DNA of 6,458 nt from Lachnospiraceae bacterium (GTDB lineage Bacteria > Bacillota > Clostridia > Lachnospirales > Lachnospiraceae), in assembly GCA_017964055.1 (NCBI GenBank), contig JAGCSS010000184.1, forward strand, positions 1-6,458. The letters run 5' to 3'. Positions 1-4,016 of this stretch are shown one piece after another. Positions within the stretch are counted from its first letter, which is position 1. Every line of letters begins with the position of its first letter. The notes beneath the pieces are model-generated. The model saw only the letters and a program-made list of their open reading frames with translations. It was not told the origin of the DNA and searched no databases. A program made the position numbers and the translations under genes.

Positions 1-808
1 GCCACTCGCTGAATCCTTCGGAGCTGTCGATGCAGAGAACGTCCGCGCCTGCTTCTATGAGGGCGGGAACGCGCTGCTCATAGTCACGGGTATTGATACC
101 TGCGCCTACGATGTAACGCTTGTGCGCGTCGAGCAGCTCGTTGGGGTTCTGCTTATGCATGTCATAGTCCTTGCGGAATACGAAGTAGCAGAGCTTTCCG
201 TCATCATCAATGATCGGGAGCGCGTTCAGCGTGTGCTCCCAGAGAATGTCATTCGCTTCCTTTAATGTAGTGCCCTCTTTTGCCCATACAAGCTTCTCAA
301 AGGGAGTCATAAAGGTGGAAACAAGGGTGCTCCTGTCAAGACGGCTTACACGATAATCCTAACTGGTAACGATGCCTACCAGCTTACCCTCACGGGTTCC
401 GTCTTCTGTGATCGCAACGGTGGAATGGCCTGTGCGCTCCTTCAGCTCGAGCACATCGGCAAGAGTGCTGTCGGGACGAAGATTCGAATCGCTCTTAACA
501 AAGCCCGCCTTATAAGCCTTAACACGCTTTATCATGGCTGCTTCGTCCTCGATCGACTGAGAACCGTAGATAAAAGAAATACCGCCTTCGGTAGCGAGCG
601 CTATGGCAAGTCGATCTCCCGAGACGGATTGCATGATGGCCGAAACCATCGGAATATTCATGGAAAGTGAAGGTGCTTCTCCCCTGCGGTACTTTACGAG
701 AGGGGTCTTTAACGAAACATTTGCGGGAGTACACTCCGAGGATGAGTATCCGGGAATAAGGAGGTACTCGTTAAAGGTGTGTGAAGGTTCATTAATGATC
801 CTGGCCAT
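1..808 (-). CDS. guaB: IMP dehydrogenase, 3' end cut by window edge, interrupted by an in-frame TAG
   Basis: Cytosolic NAD-dependent IMP dehydrogenase, converting IMP to XMP in guanine nucleotide synthesis. The visible part covers 269 codons of a protein usually near 490-500 residues. Residues 1-105 are the first part of the TIM barrel ([12 protein letters not shown], then [20 protein letters not shown]). Residues about 107-222 are the paired CBS domains. The barrel resumes near residue 224 and reaches DSSEGFSEW, part of the nucleotide/NAD site, at the window edge. The catalytic Cys loop lies beyond the window. The ATG at 808-806 was chosen because GGAGGAAG lies 7 bases upstream and family homology begins at [10 protein letters not shown]; an upstream in-frame GTG/ATG extension to 877 has no such support. 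Codon 150 (361-359) is TAG between GIVTS and DYR, yet the frame then continues without another stop and with clear IMPDH sequence to position 1. The gene is therefore a very recent pseudogene, a readthrough gene or a sequence error. Family identity is very sure; functional state is not. Confidence 0.9.
359..361 (-). other. In-frame amber (TAG) codon inside guaB
   Basis: TAG replaces the Arg of the conserved S-R-D-Y-R stretch at the end of the first CBS domain, as I recall it from clostridial IMP dehydrogenases. The local minus-strand sequence is AGT TAG GAT TAT. An Arg codon (CGG or AGG) differs from TAG at two bases, whereas Gln (CAG) and Lys (AAG) differ at one. The alternative AGT AGG GAT TAT would need an extra T and a missing G, both within short homopolymers. 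No frame change occurs on either side, and no plausible restart codon with a ribosome binding site follows closely. Confidence 0.93.
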
Positions 809-815
809 ATTTGAT

Positions 816-823
816 CTTCCTCC
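816..823 (-). promoter_or_regulatory. guaB ribosome binding site
   Basis: GGAGGAAG on the minus strand, 7 bases before the ATG at 808-806. This near-perfect Shine-Dalgarno sequence fixes the guaB start and rejects the longer frame beginning at 877. Confidence 0.9.
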
Positions 824-909
824 GATATAATGATAAACACTGTTCACAGAGTATCTGCGCACGCAAAATCCGCACACGGAAAAACTATGAAAAGTAACAG
901 AATAGAACC

Positions 910-939
910 ATTATATGTGAGGTCAGATTCGTTTGTCAA
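910..939 (-). promoter_or_regulatory. Sigma-A type promoter of guaB
   Basis: Minus-strand TTGACA (939-934), an 18-base spacer and TATAAT (915-910): both hexamers match the consensus exactly. The predicted start is near 903, giving a leader of roughly 95 bases. AT-rich tracts lie upstream of the -35 box. It separates guaB transcriptionally from the recA operon and should be strong unless repressed through the overlapping inverted repeat. Confidence 0.85.
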
Positions 940-951
940 TAAAGTTGACAA
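933..951. promoter_or_regulatory. Perfect inverted repeat over the guaB -35 box, candidate operator
   Basis: TTGTCAA (933-939), 5-base spacer, TTGACAA (945-951): 7-base arms with no mismatch. The lower arm contains the guaB -35 hexamer on the minus strand. A repressor bound here would block RNA polymerase. It does not resemble the Bacillus PurR box as I know it, so the regulator is unknown. It may also arise partly by chance because TTGACA is itself promoter sequence. Confidence 0.45.
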
Positions 952-1019
952 CATAAAAATTATCTGAAAAATCCAAAAAAATTAGTAAGCGAAAAGGGCA
1001 GTTGATAAACAATAAGAGG

Positions 1020-1445
1020 TCATTCCTCTTCTCTTTTCATGAATACCAGGAGCTTACTCAGAATATAGTTCGCTACGGTCACGATAACCGTGGATATGAG
1101 TTTCATCCATCTGTCATCGAAGCCGCAGACCGAAACCGTAATAAACATAAAAAGCATATCCAGTCCGAGCGTCGCCAGCCTGGACAGACAGAACTTCCCC
1201 GCCTCGGCAAGGATATTATCGTTATGGCTCCTGAATACGAATATCCTGTTCGTGACATAGGCGAACGCGACAGCCAGTACCCAGGATATGCAGTTCGCCG
1301 CCTGAAGCTGCAGCGGAACGCCGGGATCAAGGAAGGTACGTGTCACCAGCCAGTATGAGCCCAATCCCACCAGAGTCGTGAGCCCGCCGATAAACAGGTA
1401 CATCACAGCCTCTCTGACGCTGTCCTTTTTAAGAAAGTCTCTCAT
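1020..1445 (-). CDS. GtrA-family four-helix membrane protein
   Basis: A 141-residue integral membrane protein with the length and layout of the GtrA family (PF04138), whose best-known members help move polyprenyl-phosphate-linked sugars across the membrane; others are of unknown role. Four hydrophobic helices are visible at about 13-34, 49-71, 84-107 and 113-136. Family hallmarks are the Gly-rich first helix (YLFIGGLTTLVGLGSYW), the YVTNRIFVF end of helix 2 and NYILSKLLVF in helix 4; the tail KREEE should be cytosolic. The start ATG at 1445-1443 overlaps the methyltransferase TGA as ATGA, with GAGG ten bases upstream, so translation is probably coupled. It ends in TGA and no convincing intrinsic terminator follows. 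No glycosyltransferase, the common partner of GtrA proteins, is next to it, so substrate and function cannot be named. Family call is confident; role is not. Confidence 0.85.
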   Translation of the reverse strand: MRDFLKKDSVREAVMYLFIGGLTTLVGLGSYWLVTRTFLDPGVPLQLQAANCISWVLAVAFAYVTNRIFVFRSHNDNILAEAGKFCLSRLATLGLDMLFMFITVSVCGFDDRWMKLISTVIVTVANYILSKLLVFMKREEE

Positions 1446-2131
1446 GTCCGGATATCCTCAACATAGTACCAGTCCCCGCCGAGCTTCTCTATAGTACCGG
1501 AAGTACCTAAAAGACTCTCAACGTTATAAAGGTAAGGGAAGAAATGTATGTGCAGATCGAAGGTGTACTTATATTCTCTCTGCTTCGGGAGCACAACTAT
1601 CAGACGACCGGCGCAGACGCGGCGAAGCTCCGCGACAGCCTTACGGATATTGGCGATATGCTCCAGTGTATGCGCACAGATCACGGTATCAAACTCCCCG
1701 TCGGCAAACGGGATCGAAGTAACCGATGCCCTGACAAGCTCCACACCGTCTACAGGATCAGGCAGCACAACATCGGCACCGACTATGCTCCTGCCTGCAT
1801 CATCCGAATGAAGCAGCCCGGCCAGATAACCTCTGCCGGTGGCTATATCGAGTATACGCCTACCCCTGACATCCTTACGGATGCGATCAAGACAGGGGCC
1901 GTTGATATCCGTGTCCCTGTCCATAAAAGTGTCCGCAAGCTCCGAATAATAAGCACTTATCTCCTCCTCGGTAAGATGAGGCACCTCATCCTTAAAACGC
2001 ATATATGCCTTATACTTCTTACCGAGTGCCGCGCGAAACATCAGCCGCGTAAAAAAACGGCTGTCCCTGAGTGCCGGCGGAACGATATTATCCAGAATAT
2101 AGTTGATCTTATTGGTAATATTCCTGTTCAT
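1442..2131 (-). CDS. Class I SAM-dependent methyltransferase (Methyltransf_11 type)
   Basis: A 229-residue soluble protein with a Rossmann-type SAM-binding core in its middle and C-terminal half. Motif I is ILDIATGRGYLAGLL at residues 93-107, the typical D-x-x-x-G-x-G SAM loop. The second-strand acidic region is IVGADVV (116-122). A further SAM-site stretch is SIPFADGEFDTVICAHTLEHI (139-159), with D148 and the HTLEH signature of small-molecule or lipid/quinone-type methyltransferases. Residues 1-90 are a helical, charged N-terminal region that may give substrate specificity; no signal peptide or membrane helix is seen. The ATG at 2131-2129 lies 23 bases inside recX and has only a weak GTGAG site upstream, suggesting translation by coupling. 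Its TGA overlaps the ATG of the GtrA-like gene by four bases, so the two are likely used together. The methyl acceptor cannot be deduced; a cell-envelope lipid or glycan is an inference from the GtrA neighbour only. Confidence 0.82.
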   Translation of the reverse strand: MNRNITNKINYILDNIVPPALRDSRFFTRLMFRAALGKKYKAYMRFKDEVPHLTEEEISAYYSELADTFMDRDTDINGPCLDRIRKDVRGRRILDIATGRGYLAGLLHSDDAGRSIVGADVVLPDPVDGVELVRASVTSIPFADGEFDTVICAHTLEHIANIRKAVAELRRVCAGRLIVVLPKQREYKYTFDLHIHFFPYLYNVESLLGTSGTIEKLGGDWYYVEDIRT

Positions 2132-2702
2132 GATCGATACTCACATCAAGTATGTCAAATGCCCTACGGATCGCGTCGCGTCCGAAGCCCTTTCTGTACA
2201 TAAAGGCGACCAGCTTACGCTTATCGTCCTCATCGGCAGGTCTGCGCCCGTTAAGCTTTTTGCGGAGAGCATTAACGGCTGCCTGCTCCTCGGTGGATAG
2301 CCGCACCTCAGACGCCCCGTCCGGGTCCGCATCCGCCCTGCGGCGGGCAAGGTCTGCCTGCTCCTCCTCAAAAGCAGAAAAAGCGGCATCAATATCCTCA
2401 CGTGAGATGCCCTTCTGCAAAAGCTTATTCGAAAGCTCGCGGCGGCTTATCGCCGCCGCGTGTATCCTGACATAATTAAGCGCGAACCTCGCATCATCGA
2501 TATAGTGATAGCCGCGTACATATTCTACGGCGCGCTCGATGATATCCTCGGGGTAACCGGTCTCCTTAAGCTTACGCCGAAGATCGGCCTCGGATTTGTC
2601 GGTGTGCTCCAATATATAGAGTGCCCGGTTTGCCGCATGTCTGTAGAGTTCCTCCTCAGACAGCTGCTCGAAATACTCAGTCCTTGTCTTCCGCGTCCTC
2701 AT
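2109..2702 (-). CDS. recX: Recombination regulator RecX
   Basis: RecX binds RecA filaments and blocks their growth or ATPase, tuning recombination and SOS. The protein is all-helical, built of three-helix repeats. Visible hallmarks are [22 protein letters not shown], then [30 protein letters not shown] (the Y-x-D-D/E-x-R-F-A signature), then [23 protein letters not shown] and, near the end, [22 protein letters not shown]. An insert rich in Asp, Glu and Arg connects the middle and last modules. I place the start at the ATG at 2702-2700 (197 residues), with GAGGAG 13 bases upstream, a rather long gap; the frame stays open to a GTG at 2747 without a better site. Either start overlaps the end of recA (26 or 71 bases), so translation is probably coupled to recA. 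It ends in TAA inside the methyltransferase gene. Identity is confident, the start less so. Confidence 0.9.
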   Translation of the reverse strand: MRTRKTRTEYFEQLSEEELYRHAANRALYILEHTDKSEADLRRKLKETGYPEDIIERAVEYVRGYHYIDDARFALNYVRIHAAAISRRELSNKLLQKGISREDIDAAFSAFEEEQADLARRRADADPDGASEVRLSTEEQAAVNALRKKLNGRRPADEDDKRKLVAFMYRKGFGRDAIRRAFDILDVSIDHEQEYYQ

Positions 2703-3774
2703 CGAATTCGCCGATCTCCTCATTAGCGTCCGCATTCGGAGCAACACAGAGCTTTGCTCTGACCTTAGCCTCTATCTCAGCCATCGCCGCAGGGTTCTGG
2801 AGCAGCCAGAGTTTTGCGTTCTCACGTCCCTGACCGATCTTATCTCCGTTATATGCGAACCATGCGCCGGACTTAACGATAATGTTCTCATTAGCTGCGA
2901 GATCGAGCACGTCGCCCTCGCGTGAGATGCCCTTACCATACATGATATCGAACTCTGCCTCCTTGAAGGGAGGTGCGATCTTATTCTTAACGACCTTGAT
3001 CCTGGTGCGGTTGCCGATGATCTCGCCTGCGTTTTTAATGATATCGATCTTACGTACATCCATCCTGACGGAAGCATAGAACTTCAGCGCGCGGCCGCCC
3101 GTGGTGGTCTCGGGATTGCCGAACATGACGCCGACCTTTTCACGGAGCTGGTTGATGAATATAACGATACAGTTGGTACGGCTGACAACGCCGGTAAGCT
3201 TTCTGAGTGCCTGAGACATCAGACGTGCATGGAGTCCCACATGGGAATCGCCCATCTCTCCCTCGATCTCGGCCTTGGGTACCAGTGCCGCAACAGAGTC
3301 GATGACTATGATATCCACCGCGCCCGAACGAACCATGGTCTCAGCGATCTCGAGCGCCTGCTCGCCGTTATCCGGCTGTGAGATATAGAGGTTGTCTATA
3401 TCGACTCCGATATTCTTCGCATAGACGGGATCGAGTGCGTGCTCAGCGTCGATGAAGCCCGCGATGCCGTTGCGCTTCTGTACCTCGGCGATCATGTGGA
3501 GGGCAACGGTCGTCTTACCGCTGGACTCGGGTCCGTAGATCTCGATGATACGTCCCTTGGGTACTCCTCCGAGTCCGAGAGCGATGTCAAGGCTTAACGA
3601 GCCCGTGGGTACGGTCTCGATATTCATATGTGCGCTCTTGTCTCCGAGCTTCATGACCGAACCCTTGCCGTAATTCTTTTCGATCTGGGCGAGGGCCGAT
3701 TCGAGAGCCTTTTTCTTATTCTCGTCAATAGCTCCGTTTGTCTTTTCTTCTTTGATCTTCTCTTCTTTTGCCAT
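2677..3774 (-). CDS. recA: Recombinase RecA
   Basis: Cytosolic RecA, 365 residues, slightly longer than the 340-355 usual in bacteria. It forms ATP-bound filaments on single-stranded DNA, performs strand exchange and triggers LexA self-cleavage. The order of parts is typical: a Lys/Glu-rich N-terminal tail and helix (1-40), Walker A GPESSGKT (81-88), catalytic Glu in DAEHALDP (E111), Walker B IIVIDS (155-160), loop L1 around [20 protein letters not shown] (169-188), the allosteric Gln in FINQLREK (Q209), loop L2 GNPETTTGG (219-227), and a C-terminal domain ending in a very acidic tail (about 353-365), known in the family to restrain DNA binding. All key residues are present. The ATG at 3774-3772 follows a modest GGGGA site 4 bases upstream. 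The promoter carries LexA boxes, so the gene is very probably SOS-induced. It heads an overlapping operon with recX, a methyltransferase and a GtrA-like gene. Confidence 0.98.
   Translation of the reverse strand: MAKEEKIKEEKTNGAIDENKKKALESALAQIEKNYGKGSVMKLGDKSAHMNIETVPTGSLSLDIALGLGGVPKGRIIEIYGPESSGKTTVALHMIAEVQKRNGIAGFIDAEHALDPVYAKNIGVDIDNLYISQPDNGEQALEIAETMVRSGAVDIIVIDSVAALVPKAEIEGEMGDSHVGLHARLMSQALRKLTGVVSRTNCIVIFINQLREKVGVMFGNPETTTGGRALKFYASVRMDVRKIDIIKNAGEIIGNRTRIKVVKNKIAPPFKEAEFDIMYGKGISREGDVLDLAANENIIVKSGAWFAYNGDKIGQGRENAKLWLLQNPAAMAEIEAKVRAKLCVAPNADANEEIGEFDEDAEDKD
2716..2721 (-). promoter_or_regulatory. Likely recX ribosome binding site, inside recA
   Basis: GAGGAG on the minus strand within the last codons of recA, 13 bases before the ATG at 2702. 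It is the best purine-rich site near any of the possible recX starts, although the spacing is longer than the usual 6-9 bases. Confidence 0.5.
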
Positions 3775-3790
3775 CTTTTCCCCATTAGCG

Positions 3791-3837
3791 CATCCGTTTG
3801 GATTTAGCCCCGATAAAGATTATCCCGGCTACGGATG
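3791..3837 (-). other. Potential long hairpin in the recA leader RNA
   Basis: Minus-strand order: CATCCGT (3837-3831), AGCC (3830-3827), GG, GATAA (3824-3820), loop TCT, TTATC (3816-3812), GG, GGCT (3809-3806), eight unpaired bases, then ACGGATG (3797-3791). All three stem segments (7, 4 and 5 pairs) are perfect. It lies inside the predicted recA 5' untranslated region and ends 16 bases before the ATG, close to the weak ribosome binding site. There is no U-tract, so it is not an intrinsic terminator. It could shape mRNA stability or translation; no known RNA family is recognised. Confidence 0.5.
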
Positions 3838-3847
3838 AAGCGTCAGA

Positions 3848-3863
3848 CAGAACCAATGTTCTG
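3848..3863. promoter_or_regulatory. LexA (SOS) box 1 of recA, perfect palindrome
   Basis: CAGAAC-CAAT-GTTCTG: a full match to GAAC-N4-GTTC, the core of the Gram-positive DinR/LexA box, extended to 6-base arms. It covers the predicted recA transcription start near 3862, a classic position for repression. Confidence 0.82.
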
Positions 3864-3868
3864 ATAAA

Positions 3869-3897
3869 ATAATAATACATATGTTCGATAATGTCAA
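3869..3897 (-). promoter_or_regulatory. Sigma-A type promoter of recA
   Basis: Minus-strand TTGACA (3897-3892), 17-base spacer, TATTAT (3874-3869). The -35 box is perfect and the -10 box has one mismatch, with ideal spacing. The predicted start is near 3862, giving a leader of about 88 bases before the recA ATG. An A/T-rich stretch at about 3918-3930 could help as an UP element. It should drive recA, recX, the methyltransferase and the GtrA-like gene. Confidence 0.8.
3874..3887. promoter_or_regulatory. LexA-like box 2 of recA, one strong half-site
   Basis: On the minus strand CGAACATATGTATT: it matches 11 of 14 bases of the palindrome CGAACATATGTTCG, with the mismatches all in the last three bases. 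It lies between the -35 and -10 elements of the recA promoter, so binding would exclude RNA polymerase. Probably weaker than box 1. Confidence 0.6.
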
Positions 3898-3906
3898 TAC
3901 GATGTT

Positions 3907-3920
3907 CGAACAATTGTTTT
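3907..3920. promoter_or_regulatory. LexA-like box 3, upstream of the recA -35
   Basis: CGAAC-AATT-GTTTT: 12 of 14 bases match CGAAC-N4-GTTCG. It lies about 10 bases upstream of the -35 hexamer. The same CGAAC is also part of an unspaced palindrome GTTCGAAC at 3904-3911. Binding could be cooperative with boxes 1 and 2. Confidence 0.5.
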
Positions 3921-3928
3921 ATATTTTT

Positions 3929-3946
3929 ATGCTACAAGTATAGCAT
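3929..3946. repeat. Inverted repeat in the ftsK-recA gap
   Basis: ATGCTA (3929-3934), 6-base centre, TAGCAT (3941-3946). As RNA it makes a 6-7 pair stem with a short loop. The flank on the minus strand is AAAAATAT rather than a run of T, so it is a poor terminator for ftsK. On the minus strand the repeat also holds TGCTATACT, an extended -10 element without a recognisable -35, so a minor second recA promoter is possible. Confidence 0.35.
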
Positions 3947-4016
3947 GTGTCCGCCCCGACGGATATTGATATTTTGACGAAATATTTTGAAAATTATATA
4001 CATTTTGCACAATAAC

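Noticed and set aside
359..361. Pyrrolysine insertion at the guaB TAG
   Set aside because: Pyrrolysine is known mainly in methylamine methyltransferases and a few other proteins. Nothing here suggests it, and the site is a conserved Arg in a CBS domain. Generic suppression or an error is more likely.
837..852. Short imperfect palindrome ACACTGT-TC-ACAGAGT in the guaB leader
   Set aside because: The arms are only 7 bases with one mismatch and a 2-base centre too small for an RNA loop; chance is likely. The leader also shows no recognisable purine riboswitch core.
962..1019. Possible terminator after the GtrA-like gene
   Set aside because: There are T-rich runs on the minus strand but no GC-rich stem before them, so an intrinsic terminator cannot be supported.
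1544..2203. 219-codon open frame on the plus strand opposite the methyltransferase and recX
   Set aside because: It lies antisense to a clear SAM methyltransferase, has no family-like sequence, and is rich in Arg, His, Cys and Ile as expected from a shadow frame.
2401..2934. The 14-base word cgtgagatgccctt occurs at 2401-2414 (recX) and 2921-2934 (recA)
   Set aside because: Both copies encode Lys-Gly-Ile-Ser-Arg-Glu in their own frames and flanks differ, so it is likely chance peptide similarity, not a mobile or regulatory repeat.
3969..3990. Direct repeat ATATTTTGA twice, 13 bases apart, after ftsK
   Set aside because: The stretch is very AT-rich, where short repeats arise easily, and no functional context was seen.
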